Below are positions 22,262 through 34,637 of a DNA stretch of 64,000 bases, piece after piece; positions within the stretch are counted from its first letter, which is position 1; each line of letters starts with the position of its first letter. The DNA is taken from contig JACBKR010001264.1 of assembly GCA_014218235.1 (NCBI GenBank), positions 1,860,001-1,924,000 on the forward strand, written 5' to 3'. The stretch comes from Colocasia esculenta (lineage: Eukaryota > Streptophyta > Magnoliopsida > Alismatales > Araceae). The notes under the pieces are model-generated. The model saw only the letters and a program-made list of their open reading frames with translations. It had not been told where the DNA came from and did not search any database. The position numbers were made by a program, and so were the translations under genes.

Positions 22262-23514
22262 TGGTTTTTTTTTTTTTAATATAATTTAAATTTTCAATTA
22301 ACTAATTAATAGTCTAAATTTTAAATTAATAAAATAACATTGTTTGACAGCCAACAGTCACGTCAACGGATATAGTGATGTGATTGTTTAAAGCAATTTA
22401 TTATAATATCAAATCGATTAACAGTTGACCGATTTCTTTATTGGCCCTACACATTTTGATTTTCATCAAAATCTCATTTTAACATCACATTTTTTATTGG
22501 ATAATAAGCTGCTTTGTTGTCCAGGGTTCATTTATTCCAAAAAGGTCAAATGAACGTCCAAGAAAATCGTCACACTTAGGTGTATTCGATATTTTTGCAT
22601 CTGTTTTTCTCAGTTATTATGTCTCGAAAAACTCCTTTTGCGCAAAATAATATGTACAGTATTTGATTATCCTAGCTGTGAACCTACACAACTACGGATC
22701 TTCTGATGTTCAAATTAAGGGTACACATTCTTTTGCTGTTGGAGGAGAGAATTATTATTATTTTTTAAAGATGCTAACTGGTTTGGTGTATGTGCACTTT
22801 CCTCTTGAAAGGTTGTGAAACCAAAGTATATATACTTGGTTTTGTTAATATGCAGATTTATCCCTAAAATGTGCTTAATTATATATGTAACTGGTATATC
22901 TTAAAAGTAGAACATAAGTACTGCTGTCTTTAAAAAAAAAAACCCAAAAAATTGACTCCCACAACAGCCGCAACTCAAAAAATCGATTGCCCACAAAAGA
23001 AAACAAAAAAATCAACTCCCACAAAATAATCCTCCCAAAAATCGACTCTCATAATAGTAGTGTAACGGGTGAGGTTGCAAATGTGGGGGGTTCTGTTTGA
23101 ACATCTTTGACTATAGAGAAAGATTTTGTGCACTTTCAAAAATGCACAAAGTACATGTCACATGAGAGCAAGGGAGGCCGTTAATACCTTGATAGGGATC
23201 TCTTAATGAGACGACATTGTGAAATGAGAGCCACCTAGAACATGGAAAGTTACGAAAAGATGATGGGCATGAGGAGGACGTGAATGAGATGATCGTGAGA
23301 GTCGATTACAGGTCGTGAGCATATATCTAAACTTGTTCGGTAAGTAACATTTGGTTCAAGGATAGCTAACAAGGACCCTAATCATATTGACTCTCGAATA
23401 GGAGACTTTTGAGGTGTAAGGTCATATATACTCGGTCTCCTTTAAGAACATGCGGACGGAGAGCAGCAGACGAGAGGATATTGTAGTGAGTTGTACTCGT
23501 GTATGTATTTGATA
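22262..23514. other. AT-rich non-coding stretch
   Basis: No gene is supportable. An A-rich stretch with repeated AATCGACTCCCA-like units lies at about 22,930-23,060. A GACCGATTTCTTTATT motif lies near 22,425; GACCGATTT also occurs in the MITE at 4.1 kb and the fold-back element at 62 kb. Confidence 0.5.
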
Positions 23515-24352
23515 CTAGTTGGACACCCGTGCGATGCACGGTGATTGTTTATAAAAATATATATAAGTAAATATATATATATAATATGTTATAAAATTAA
23601 ATATTTTTATATTAGTGAAACTAAGACTAACATGTTAAATGTCAATTGCGTTGCAGAAACAATAGAGCATATCTTTCTACAATGTTAAAAAATTCAAGAT
23701 ATATACTTATGCAACTATGGTGGCTAAAAAGTTAAAATAGCCTTATATACTAATAAAAAGTGAATAAATGTAAAATAAAAAATTAAAATAGATAATCTAG
23801 TATTTTTGAACACAAACATCAAAAGTGTTGGTTAATGCATTGTGTAAAATATGTCTCCAATTTCATACTTATCCCATCAATTTGTTTAAGAGATCCAACT
23901 ATAGTGATGGAGAGGAAAAATGATCATAAATAGTAGAAAAGTTATATTCTCTTGGACCAAAACCGAACAGAAAAAGTCACAGTTTTTAAACCCATAACAT
24001 CTCAACTTTTAAAATCAAAAATTTGACATTAACAAAGTTGTAAGAAAAATATGTTGTTCTGACGTAATAGCTCCAACCTTGAGATTAATGACCTAAGTTA
24101 AATAATCATTAACTTTTTACAGTTTCCACAATAAAATTGTAAAGCATAAAATTAATCTTGTCATGAACATAGCATAAATCAATTTCAACTTATTTTTCAC
24201 CAAACCAAGAACACACAATAGATGGGAGAAGCCTTCACGGCGGAGACGATGGCGTGGTAGACGGCATCGATGCCGGTGGAGTCAGGGAAGAGGAGATCAA
24301 GGAAGAAGAGCGCAAGGAACCGTCTCCGGCAACACCCCCGGCAGAACAGTAG

Positions 24353-24460
24353 GCCGCCCAGATACGGGAGCAGCTCGAGGATGCAGAGGCGACGAAGGAG
24401 TCAATGGAGACGGAGATGAGGATGATGAGGGTCCAGACGGAGCAGTGGAGGAAGGCGGCC
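24353..24460 (+). pseudogene. ICR/RIP (ROP-interactive partner) coiled-coil fragment
   Basis: Frame from 24,353 reads AAQIREQLEDAEATKESMET then EMRMMRVQTEQWRKAA. The RVQTEQWRKAA end is a signature of the conserved C-terminal coiled coil of ICR/RIP proteins, plant adaptors that bind active ROP GTPases. Only about 36 residues are present. A stop (TAG) lies directly upstream, and the downstream frame leaves the family. This is a captured exon piece, not a gene. Confidence 0.75.
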
Positions 24461-24622
24461 CAATGCCGGCAGTGCATGGGATTCACCACCAGCGCCCCAC
24501 ATCTTTGTCTTCGGCGGTTGCCCCCGCGGGCGCCTCTACGTCGTCGTCTTCCACGTTACCGTCGTTGTCGTCGAGAGAGAAAAGCCTGTGACGGGGTGCG
24601 GGGGGGGGGGGGCGAGCATGGG

Positions 24623-24730
24623 TTCAACTTCTTCGAGGAGTTCCAGGTGCAGTTTGCGCTGACCATCAGTGTGTCAGATCCCGACAAGCGGGAGGATCCG
24701 TAGTCGGCGAAGATGCAGGCTGCCAAGCTG
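24623..24730 (+). pseudogene. EDR1-domain fragment of a Raf-like MAP3K
   Basis: Frame from 24,623 reads FNFFEEFQVQFALTISVSDP then DKREDP, a TAG stop (24,701-24,703), then SAKMQAAK. EEFQVQLALAISxSDP...EDP..AQIxAAK is the opening of the EDR1/CTR1-type regulatory domain of plant Raf-like kinases. The TAG replaces a position often occupied by Glu or Gln. The fragment follows the ICR piece by about 160 bp across a G-run (24,600-24,612), so two unrelated host genes are joined. Confidence 0.72.
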
Positions 24731-24988
24731 ATGAACATGCATGGAAGTGTTCTTTCAAAAATGGTACTCCATAATAGTTGTATTCTGTTATTCTCTTTTG
24801 AACTTATATATGTCCACGCGAAATCTTCATAAAACATTGAACATGCATGATGCATGGAAGTGTTCTTTCAAAAATGTGCAATGGGAAATGGTGGGTGGAT
24901 AATGGAACATACGTGATAAAGAATGGCGAAGCATATGTGTCTGGTCAGATTCTACAAACAGGCTGAGATAAATAAATGATATTAACTC

Positions 24989-25099
24989 CTGGTCCCTGCC
25001 GGTCACGCCAGTGAGTTTGTCGCCCTGCCAGACGCCCAAGATGTTGTCGATGGTGATGTTAGTGTCCACGATGTTGGAGCCGTCGAGAGGGTCGAAGCC
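24989..25099 (-). pseudogene. Sedoheptulose-1,7-bisphosphatase exon fragment
   Basis: On the minus strand this reads GFDPLDGSNIVDTNITIDNI then LGVWQGDKLTGVTGRDQ. The FDPLDGSS-type metal-binding motif and the GVWPGDKLTGVTG segment identify plastid SBPase, a Calvin-cycle enzyme. Only about 37 residues are present and both ends run into unrelated sequence. It is antisense to the ICR and EDR1 pieces, so the three were joined in different orientations. Confidence 0.82.
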
Positions 25100-25224
25100 A
25101 GCTTAAGCCACCTGCCACACACGATGAAATTAACTTGCAACTTGAGAAGGGGGAGAGAAGATGCAGAGGGAGAGGAGGTGCAGGATGAGAGAGATAAAGA
25201 TGTATAGAGTGAGAGATAGCCATG

Positions 25225-25265
25225 CAGAGATAGAGAGAGAGAGAGTAGAGAGAGAGAGAGAGAGA
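25225..25265. repeat. GA microsatellite
   Basis: A nearly pure (GA)n tract with one TA interruption, inside the GC-rich patchwork. Confidence 0.9.
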
Positions 25266-26281
25266 CTTGTAGTCCTCCTTCAGCAGGTAAGGCGACAGCG
25301 GAAAGGTGTGGAGGAGCAGTTCCCCAGACCCCAACGGTGAAGACGACGTTCCCGGCAACATCCTTGGAAAACAGGGCAATGCAGGGGCGAGGAAATAGCC
25401 CCTCTCAATTACAGAAGGTGATGAGGAGAGCGATTTTTGAGGTAACTGTTTTGGCAAAGTCCTTAGCCTGCGGGGGAAGCCTAACAAAGGGAGGTGAGGG
25501 AGCTAGAAGAGGCGGGATGTAGTGCTGAAGGAGGTCCCCCGGGAGAGGGAGGGGCGAGGGGGGCGAGCAGGTAGCCGATTCAGGGCTGGAGAGCAAACGA
25601 AGATGGCAGCGGCGGCCGGATAAAATAGTGCTGGTCGTTGAGGGCGTTGAAGTCAAAATTCGAGAGGTGCTGGCGAGCTGCAACTCCAGGTCGTCAAACA
25701 GTAGCTGTAGCTGCCCTTCAGGTCGTCCTCATCAAACAAATTATAGATGAATAAATAAGACAAACTTTAACATGCCAAACTTTAACAGGCATGGAGGAAG
25801 AAGAAAAGAAGAAAAACAGAGGATGATGATTTTCTACGCAAACATGGTGATCGGAGGGGGAAGAGAGAGAGTTCTACCTGTACATGAAGATGTCGATGCC
25901 GTGGAGCTTCTTCCTACAGTGGAAGCACCGACTGAGGAAGTCCTCCGCCGGCGGCAGTAGCGACGGTCGCACAGGAGCAGGAGGCGTCTCCCACAACGTG
26001 GCCGAGCAGCTGCCCCAGCAGTAGTGTCCTGCGCCGTCGTCACACCCTCTTCCGCACAGCGGCACCGCCCATATGGGATATCACACAGGTGTAGCTCTCC
26101 AACATCTCCATCTCCTGCTCCTTCCCCCTCCACTCTAGAGAGGATAGGGATCGGCACCGACCGCAACGGCGGGGCCAACCTGAGCTTTCTCGTGATGAGG
26201 AGGGTGGCGACCGCGATGGACCTGGGTTTCCTCATGATGAGGAGGGTGTATAGTCTTGCCATCTTTTGGGAGGATTTCTAA
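25266..26281. other. GC-rich stretch, likely further captured exon pieces
   Basis: High GC and long overlapping frames on both strands (for example minus 26,262-25,834) suggest further captured coding DNA. No family could be named in any frame. A minus-frame piece near 25,270-25,390 (DVAGNVVFTVGVWGTAPPHL) is open but unassigned. Confidence 0.4.
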
Positions 26282-26518
26282 CTTAAATTTTAAAATGTTT
26301 GGAAAGGTGAGGTTTTGGGAAGTGTAGTATTACCACCAAACTTGCAAAAGATGGCAGTACATAAATAGTACTATTACTTATTGTGCTATATTTTGACAGT
26401 ACTAAATAGTAGTTTTACTAATTAGATTTTTAAATATTATTTTAGACAATCTATAAATAGTTATATTATGTTTTAAGAGGGAAATTTTATGACAATTAAG
26501 TGAGGATTATCTTGGTGT

Positions 26519-26640
26519 TGCCACGTGGCAGCTTCAGTCCTAGATGTACACATGGCAGTCATACAGCCAATGTACATCCCGCCAAAACTGATGTAAGGTC
26601 TTTCTCCTCTTTTCTCTTTCTCCCTCCCGCGATGCCAAAA
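26519..26640 (+). mobile_element. Helitron 5'-end-like sequence (Helitron A)
   Basis: GCCACGTGGCAG, AGTCCTAGATGTACACATGG, CAGTCATACAGCC, ATCCCGCCAAAACTGATG and CTCCCTCCCGCGATGC occur in the same order as at the start of the Helitron at 34,638. The first ~25 bases with the TC end are replaced by unrelated sequence. Downstream both regions also share the DEAD-helicase exon, so this is a sister element. Its 3' end was not found. Confidence 0.6.
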
Positions 26641-26869
26641 AAAATGAGGTATGAATTTTCAAACCTTCCTTAAGATCCCCGCCCACCTCTCCCACATTCC
26701 TTCCTTAAGGTCTAGCCAGACCTTCCGCAATCCAAACCTTCCTTATGTTCTACCCAAATCTTCCTTCATTTTTGATGAATTTTCCTTCTTCTGAAAAATG
26801 TTCCCATACCTCACTTCGCCCTTCCCTGCGCGAACAACCTCCCCCTCGCCCTCCAATACTCCCCGGCCT

Positions 26870-27060
26870 CCGTCTTCACCACCTGCTTCGATTTATCCAG
26901 CAGGAAGAACCCCCTTCACATACTCCCCAGTGTCGCAGCTCCTCCATCACATCCGCTTCGTCCCTCGGCCCGTATCGCGCCGCGCCCGCCACCGCCCAGG
27001 AGGCGGCGACCAGCAGCACCAGGAGCATCGTCCCCCATCGATCCCCCATCGTCGCGCCCA
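26870..27060 (-). pseudogene. GC-rich piece with a signal-peptide-like start
   Basis: On the minus strand an ATG-initiated frame reads MGDRWGTMLLVLLVAASWAV then AGAARYGPRDEADVMEELR. The hydrophobic stretch followed by small residues (AGAA) looks like a secretory signal peptide and cleavage site. I do not recognise the protein. It lies 250-550 bp inside Helitron A and is probably a captured first exon. Confidence 0.4.
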
Positions 27061-27697
27061 CGTACGTCCCCTCCTCCTTTGCTGTGTTTTTTGTAAAATA
27101 CAAACACAGGGAAATAGATTGAAACCTATCAGTATACACCCCCCTCCCCCCTGACTGCTTCACACCCTCCCCCCTCCCCCACCACACTGCCACCATTGTC
27201 CCAGATTCCTCCACCTCTCTGCGTGTGGTGGCAGAGATTATGGAAAAAACACCTTTTTCGATAGCTTAATAGCCTTGCTATACAAAAATGACAAAAGAAA
27301 CAACATAGATTGCTGTACAAAATGACAAAAGCATGTATCCATCGGTAGGAAAATATAAACAGAGCTTCAGTTTCAATAGTTCAACAGGAATTTATTGCAA
27401 TGTCAAAGAAACAGCAAAATTAAATGACTACATCCACAGGACGTTTGACTTTAGCTATCAGAATCCTTAGTAGACTTACAGAAGAACATACAGAACAATA
27501 GCAGTCACCGCCACAAAATAGGCCCCTATAATATATATTTAGCAATATGTACTTGAAAATATTATCTATCTATTTCATTAACATGGAGAATTACTCTGCA
27601 TTATTGCTTATCTTTGGTTCTGTTAAAGATTTTTCAGTAGTATCCTTTTCAATATTTTTTCCCTGTGCCTGATCTTTTTCTATCTATTTTCTTCCAG

Positions 27698-27758
27698 TTT
27701 GGAAGATTGGAAGCCTCAATTAAAAGTTCTACCTCCTGATACCCGCTATAAGACAGAG
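27698..27758 (+). pseudogene. DEAD-box RNA helicase exon (RH6/RH8/RH12, DHH1 type)
   Basis: A 61-bp exon preceded by a pyrimidine tract and AG (27,691-27,697) and followed by GT reads LEDWKPQLKVLPPDTRYKTE. Plant DHH1-type helicases, which act in mRNA decay and P-bodies, have DWKxQLxLPPPDTRYxTEDV directly before the helicase core. One Pro is changed to Val-Leu relative to that pattern. Flanking sequence looks intronic, so genomic DNA with introns was captured. The Helitron at 34,638 has a partial copy at 35,656. Confidence 0.82.
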
Positions 27759-29867
27759 GTATAATCATTTTCCACTATTTTGGAATTTCTATCATCCACT
27801 TTATGTAGCATAATAAAGTAATTTCATGAACACCTTTTGCTCTTGCTTCTTGCAAATGGAAGTCAGTGTTCGAATGTGAATAAAGATCTATTCCTTGCAA
27901 CTATGGAGATCATGGCTAACCAGTTTCCTGGAGCCTTCTCAAGCTATTCACTGTAGGTCTGTTATTAGCTGGATTAAAGGGAGCTTAATGTGTTGACTAC
28001 TTGGCTTTTATCTTTATCCGTAGTTGCAAGGAATTTCCATCAAGATAAATCCAATATGTGAAAATCAATTTAGACAGACAATCTTATTAAGGTTGAACTA
28101 ACTGCATTTTGTTGTAACGTTAAAAGCTTTGACTGTCATGCCCTCTTCTTAATGCGCCCATTATCACCATGTTAAATAGGAAGAACTCTTCCAAAGTAGA
28201 ACCTTTGATGTGGTTCTGGGATCGAGAAAGAACTTTATGGTGTTCCCTAGAAGCCTAATACCTGGGACAACATTGATGATAGACATTCTGCACAAAGTCT
28301 TCAGCAATGTACTTTAATCAGAATTCTACAAAATTTCATATGTAAATGATTATCTGGGGTAAGAAAAGGAACTATACCACGGGTAGGAAATGATTTTCTG
28401 CACGGTTTGTTTATAATTTTTTTTTCTCCCTCAACACCCATCACAGATCATCCCTGGATGATCAGTTATTAAACTTTTCTCTATCTATTTTATAGACTTT
28501 TCTCTATCTGTTATAGTATAGAACTGCCTCTTTTCTTAACTACAAATGTACATTTCTCCAACAGGGTTAAAACATATAAGAACAATCAATATCACATTTG
28601 TATAAAAACCTGAAAGTAAACAAAATGACAACAGTTAGATGCAGTTCAAAATATATAGATAAAAAGACTAATATGAGTACAAGTCTGAAATGACAGGGTT
28701 GGAATGCCCACTACTGCTATTATATTCCCATAAAATTCTGAATGGATTCTCCTTGAGTTTTCTGCCCATCTGTGTTATCATTCATTTATCACTCTGATTC
28801 CCATTTCTTGGGGGACCTATAGTAGGTCTTCTATTAGTTTTTTAATAAAGTGATAAGTTATTCAGATATTTATTTAGCGTTCAAGTGTACAGAAAAACAG
28901 TTCAAAGAACAATGCTATGGAGCATATAAACTATTTTACAGTAAAACAAAAGATAGTTCAGCTCTTCATAAGAAAAATATATTAAACAGTATGGGGGAAA
29001 AAGAGGGGGGGTGTTGGAATATCCCCTAACAACATAAGGAAAATGATCCAGGTCAGTCCAAGAACACGTGCTGACTCTGCCGACAAGCCCAGTCGCAGGA
29101 CTAAAACCCCTGCCAATACCCACTGCATCTTTTTACTGATAATATCTCCCCAAGCCACCTTCACGGAAAAACCTCCAAAGCCAACAAGGGAACAAGGGAA
29201 ATACCTTCTGCAAGAAACAAGCAAACAAAACCTGTGATCCTCTCCTCCATTTGTCTTTTGAGATGTTAGCAAACATCTTTGGATTGTAGTGATCATCCTT
29301 CACATCGATAAAACTAACACACAGAAATATTTTCAAGTACAATGAGAAAAAGAAAGTGAAAAATGCACATCAAATAAGCATGTCCACAAAATGAATTAAG
29401 CAAAACATTATAACCAGATTTAAGCTTCATCAATCACCATTTGGTGAAACAATGCAGTAATCATATTATCATACAGACAACCTAATGTATGCAAATCCTT
29501 AATTTCATACATACCTGTCAATCTGTACATCTGGCCTAGGCCACTCCAGGCAACTGACTGAAATGAGTTGTTATGGCTTCACACTGAACTGTAAGATGGA
29601 AAACTGTAAGATGCATTGTTTGCCATCCTGTTTTGACATTTTACATATGAAAGCCAAGTAGAGGGAATACGAGAAAAAATAGATAGCATTTAAACATCAA
29701 TTTAATAGGAAAATCAGAGTGTTGCATGCCTGAACACTACAGAAATAAATTCTGAGAATAAACATGGTATAGCTTAATTTTTTGTCCCAAAGTGCATAAC
29801 ATTTTTCTTTGAATTTAAGCTTCTAAACTAAAACTTAAAAGTTGATTTTTCAGTGGTAGAATGTAAT
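27759..29867. other. Helitron A interior without a recognisable gene
   Basis: AT-rich, intron-like DNA. The part at 28,577-28,800 is clearly homologous to 58,363-58,620 in Helitron B (for example ATAAGAACAATCAATATCAC and GGTTGGAATGCCCACTA). The minus frame at 28,982-29,296 has no recognised domain. Confidence 0.55.
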
Positions 29868-32800
29868 TTGGTTATTGAATGAGTGATTAAGAACTTTAGT
29901 TCATTAATCTGAAGATTGCAGCCAAAACATTTGGTTTCAGTTTTGAGTTTTTTGGATATGATAAGCAGTAATGAGCATATATATAATTGATGTTAATGTG
30001 TTATGATTTTATGAATTTCATATATAGAATAGATGCTCTGGCAGCTCTTGAGAAAGGTTCGTTTTCTATATTAATAGTAATGTGATCATAATAATATTGT
30101 GTGGACTCTGTTTTACATGGGATAAATTATTATTAGTATTGTGATCATTAATTTAGTTTTCAGGTTCTTAAGGTAGCATGTTTATAAGTGAAAAAAATAG
30201 ACAAGCTAATCTAGCACAATGAATTAAGCAATCAAGTGCCTGGGTTATAAGCATCTTATGTTGCCCAAAAAAAGATGTTATCCATACCTATGAGAGTCTA
30301 CTAACTCATACTACAAATATTTAATCCCAAATTATGTAAAGCACACCAAGGCTAATTTCTGAACCACAAATCATTAATATTGTCGGCCCTAGAAAGCTAA
30401 AGCAGCTCAAAGTTAGATACAATCTTCTACCACCCTTACATTCTTCTTTTGTTTGTGTGTGTTGATAGGACCCATTTGTGTTGATAAGACCTTTCGGTTG
30501 AAGCATGCACCCAGAGGAGGCAGTTTAAAAAATGCCCCCTGGCATAACAAGGTGACATCAATAGTTGCAACATCATGGGATATATTGGTAAAGCAACTAG
30601 CATTCCTCATGCCTTAAAGGGAATATCAATGGATGCAAGTATGCAACCTCTCTCCCCGTTTATTGCAAGCCTGGCCTGGCCTGCATGTGGCCAAGAACAT
30701 TTTCCTTTACAGGCCCAGCTCCTTGCCCATGAAAGCCCTAGGAAATGGACCCAAGCTAGAAATGCACACTATAGCATTATTATGGCACAGCTGCACAGGG
30801 TTGTGGATTCCATTACATCTTCAGTAATTTTTTGAATGTTATTCAAGGCATCAAAGTTTATATAATATCCACCATATTCAGGGATTTGCCATCAAATTTT
30901 TAGTGCCATCAAATTCAGGGATTCATCTTCAAAAAAGTCTTAGAAATGGCATCAGATAGATAGAAAAGACATCATATCTTCGTTTTTATTCTGACTTCTA
31001 AGTGGTCTTTTTTATTTATGAGTATTTCTGGATATACTAAGTCTGTTGCATTTTTATTTATGAGTCTTTTGGAACCACTTTCAAAATTGGCACTGGAATC
31101 TCTCTTATCATTTTAGGGTAATAGTTACATTGAAGTGTAATATTACTTTAATGTGGATATTAAACTATACTAACTTCCAGAATAAGTTAGTTCTTAAATT
31201 TGGTTATTGAATGAGTGATTAACAACTTTAGTTCATTAATCTGAAGATTGCAGCCAAAACATTTGGTTTCAGTTTTGTGTTTTTTGGATATGATAAGCAG
31301 TAATGAGCATATATAGAATTGATGTTAATGTGTTATGATTTTATGAATTTCATATATAGAATAGATGCTCTGGCAGCTCTTGAGAAAGGTTCGTTTTCTA
31401 TATTAATAGTAATGTGATCATAATAATATTGTGTGGACTCTGTTTTACATGGGATAAAGTATTATTAGTATTGTGATCATTAATTTAGTTTTCAGGTTCT
31501 TAAGGTAGCATGTTTATAAGTGAATAAAATAAACAAGCTAATCTAGCACAATGAATTAAGCAATCAAGTGCCTGGGTTATAAGCATCTTCTGTTGCCCAA
31601 AAACAGATGTTATCCATACCTATGAGAGTCTACTAACTCATACTACAAATATTTAATCCCAAATTATGTAAAGCACACCAAGGCTAATTTCTGAACCACA
31701 AATCATTAATATTGCCGGCCCTAGAAAGCTAAAGCAGCTAAAAATTAGATACAATCTCCTACCCGAGCCTGATCTTTTTCTAATAAGTTAGTTCTTAAAT
31801 TATACTAACTTCCAGAATAAGTTAGTTCTTAAATTTGGTTATTGAATGAGTGATCAAGAACTTTAGTTCATTAATCTGAAGATTGCAGCCAAAACATTTG
31901 GTTTCAGTTTTGTGTTTTTTGGATATGATAAGCAGTAATGAGCATATATAGAATTTATGTTAATGTGTTATGATTTTATGAATTTCATATATAGAATAGA
32001 TGCTCTGGCAGCTCTTGAGAAAGGTTCGTTTTCTATATTAATAGTAATGTGATCATAATAATATTGTGTGGACTATGTTTTACATGGGATAAAGTATTAT
32101 TAGTATTGTGATCATTAATTTAGTTTTCAGGTTCTTAAGGTAGCATGTTTATAAGTGAATAAAATAAACAAGCTAATCTAGCACAATGAAATCAAGTGCC
32201 TGGGTTATAAGCATCTTCTGTTGCCCAAAAAAAGATGCTATCCATACCTATGAGAGTCTACTAACTCATACTACAAATATTTAATCCCAAATTATGTAAA
32301 GCACACCAAGGCTAATTTCTGAACCACAAATCATTAATATTGCCGGCCCTAGAAAGCTAAAGCAGCTCAATGTTAGATACAATCTCCTACCACCCTTACA
32401 TTCTTCTTTTGTTTGTGTGTTGATAGGACCCATTTGTGTTGATAAGACCTTTCGATTGAAGCATGCACCCAGAGGAGGCAGTTTAAAAAATGCCCCCTGG
32501 CATAACAAGGTGACATCAATAGTTGCAACATCATGGGATATATTGGTAAAGCAACTAGCATTCCTCATGCCTTAAAGGGAATATCAATGGATGCAAGTAT
32601 GCAACCTGTCTCCCCGTTTATTGCAAGCCTGGCCTGGCCTGCCTGTGGCCAAGAACATTTTCCTTTACAGGCCCAGCTCCCTGCCCATGAAAGCCCTAGG
32701 AAATGGACCCAAGCTAGAAATGCACACTATAGCATTATTATGGCACAACTGCACAGGGTTGTGGATTCCATTACATCTTCAGTAATTTTTTGAATGTTAT

Positions 32801-34637
32801 TCAAGGCATCAAAGTTTATATAATATCCACCATATTCAGGGATTTGCCATCAAATTTTTAGTGCCATCAAATTCAGGGATTCATCTTCAAAAAAGTCTTA
32901 GAAATGGCATCAGATAGATAGAAAAGACATCATATCTTCGTTTTTATTCTGACTTCTAAGTGGTCTTTTTTATTTATGAGTATTTCTGGATATACTAAGT
33001 CTGTTGCATTTTTATTTATGAGTCTTTTGGAACCACTTTCAAAATTGGCACTGGAATCTCTCTTATCATTTTAGGGTAATAGTTACATTGAAGTGTAATA
33101 TTACATTAATGTGGATATTAAACTATATTAACATCCAGAATAAGTTAGTTCTTAAATTTGGTTATTGAATGAGTGATTAACAACTTTAGTTCATTAATCT
33201 GAAGAAGGCAGCCAAAACATTTGGTTTCAGTTTTGTATTTTTTGGATATGATAAGCAGTAATGAACATATATAGAATTGATGTTAATGTGTTATGATTTT
33301 ATGAATTTCATATATAGAATAGATGCTCTGGCAGCTCTTGAGAAAGGTTCGTTTTCTATATTAATAGTAATGTGATCATAATAATATTGTGTGGACTATG
33401 TTTTACATGGGATAAAGTATTATTAGTATTGTGATCATTAATTTAGTTTTCAGGTTCTTAAGGTAGCATGTTTATAAGTGAATAAAATAAACAAGCTAAT
33501 CTAGCACAATGAATTAAGCAATCAAGTGCCTGGGTTATAAGCATCTTCTATTGCCCAAAAAAAGATGCTATCCATACCTATGAGAGTCTACTAACTCATA
33601 CTACAAATATTTAATCCCAAATTATGTAAAGCACACCAAGGCTAATTTTTGGACCACAAATCATTAATATTGCCGGCCCTAGAAAGCTAAAGCAGCTCAA
33701 AGTTAGATGCAATCTCCTACCACCCTTACATTCTTCTTTTGTTTGTGTGTGTTGATAGGACCCATTTGTGTTGATAAGACCTTTCGATTGAAGCATGCAC
33801 CCAGAGGAGGCAGTTTAAAAAATGCCCCCTGGCATAACAAGGTGACATCAATAGTTGCAACATCATGGGATATATTGGTAAAGCAACTAGCATTCCTCAT
33901 GCCTTAAAGGGAATATCAATGGATGCAAGTATGCAACCTGTCTCCTCGTTTATTGCAAGCCTGGCCTGGCCTGCCTGTGGCCAAGAACATTTTCCTTTAC
34001 AGGCCCAGCTCCTTGCCCATGAAAGCCCTAGGAAATGGACCCAAGCTAGAAAGACACACTATAGCATTATTATGGCACAGCTGCACAGGGTTGTGGATTC
34101 CATTACATCTTCAGTAATTTTTTGAATGTTATTCAAGGCATCAAAGTTTATATAATATCCACCATATTCAGGGATTTGCCATCAAATTTTTAGTCCCATC
34201 AAATTCAGGGATTCATCTTCAAAAAAGTCTTAGAAATGGCATCAGATAGATAGAAAAGACATCATATCTTCGTTTTTATTCTGACTTCTAAGTGGTCTTT
34301 TTTATTTATGAGTATTTCTGGATATACTAAGTCTGTTGCATTTTTATTTATGAGTCTTTTGGAACCACTTTCAAAATTGGCACTGGAATCTCTCTTATCA
34401 TTTTAGGGTAATAGTTACATTGAAGTGTAATATTACATTAATGTGGATATTAAACTATACTAACTTCCAGAATAAGTTAGTTCTTAAATTTGGTTATTGA
34501 ATGAGTGATTAACAACTTTAGTTCATTAATCTGAAGAAGGCAGCCAAAACATTTGGTTTCAGTTTTGTGTTTTTTGGATATGATAAGCAGTAATGAACAT
34601 ATATAGAATTGATGTTAATGTGTTATGATTTTATGAA
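29868..34637 (+). repeat. 1.33-kb tandem repeat array, five units
   Basis: The unit begins TTGGTTATTGAATGAGTGAT and starts at 29,868, 31,200, 31,835, 33,158 and 34,490. Unit lengths are 1,332, 635 (internally deleted), 1,323, 1,332 and 148 bp (cut by a Helitron). Full units are nearly identical. Each full unit holds an 86-codon frame (30,575-30,835; 32,533-32,793; 33,865-34,125) starting MGYIGKATSIPHALKGISMD. No family is recognised, and the frame differs between copies only by a few substitutions, as expected of recent duplication. I regard it as probably non-functional. Confidence 0.9.

Larger units (their letters stand above)
23515..26449 (-). mobile_element. Probable minus-strand Helitron with chimeric gene fragments
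   Basis: Read on the minus strand, a Helitron 3' end is visible: hairpin CCGTGCATCGCACGG (complement of 23,527-23,541) followed by CTAG at 23,518-23,515 and a T. About 0.7 kb inside this end begins a 2-kb GC-rich patchwork with fragments of at least three unrelated host genes in both orientations, the classic content of gene-capturing Helitrons. No clear 5' TC end was found. The upper limit is set loosely by the next Helitron-like sequence and is uncertain. Confidence 0.55.

Noticed and set aside
24600..24612. G-run as a regulatory quadruplex
   Set aside because: It is a single run, at the join of two captured pieces, with no additional G-tracts spaced for a quadruplex.
29043..29296. Coding frames on both strands
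   Set aside because: The overlapping frames are short, with no recognised domain or splice context; they are probably chance.
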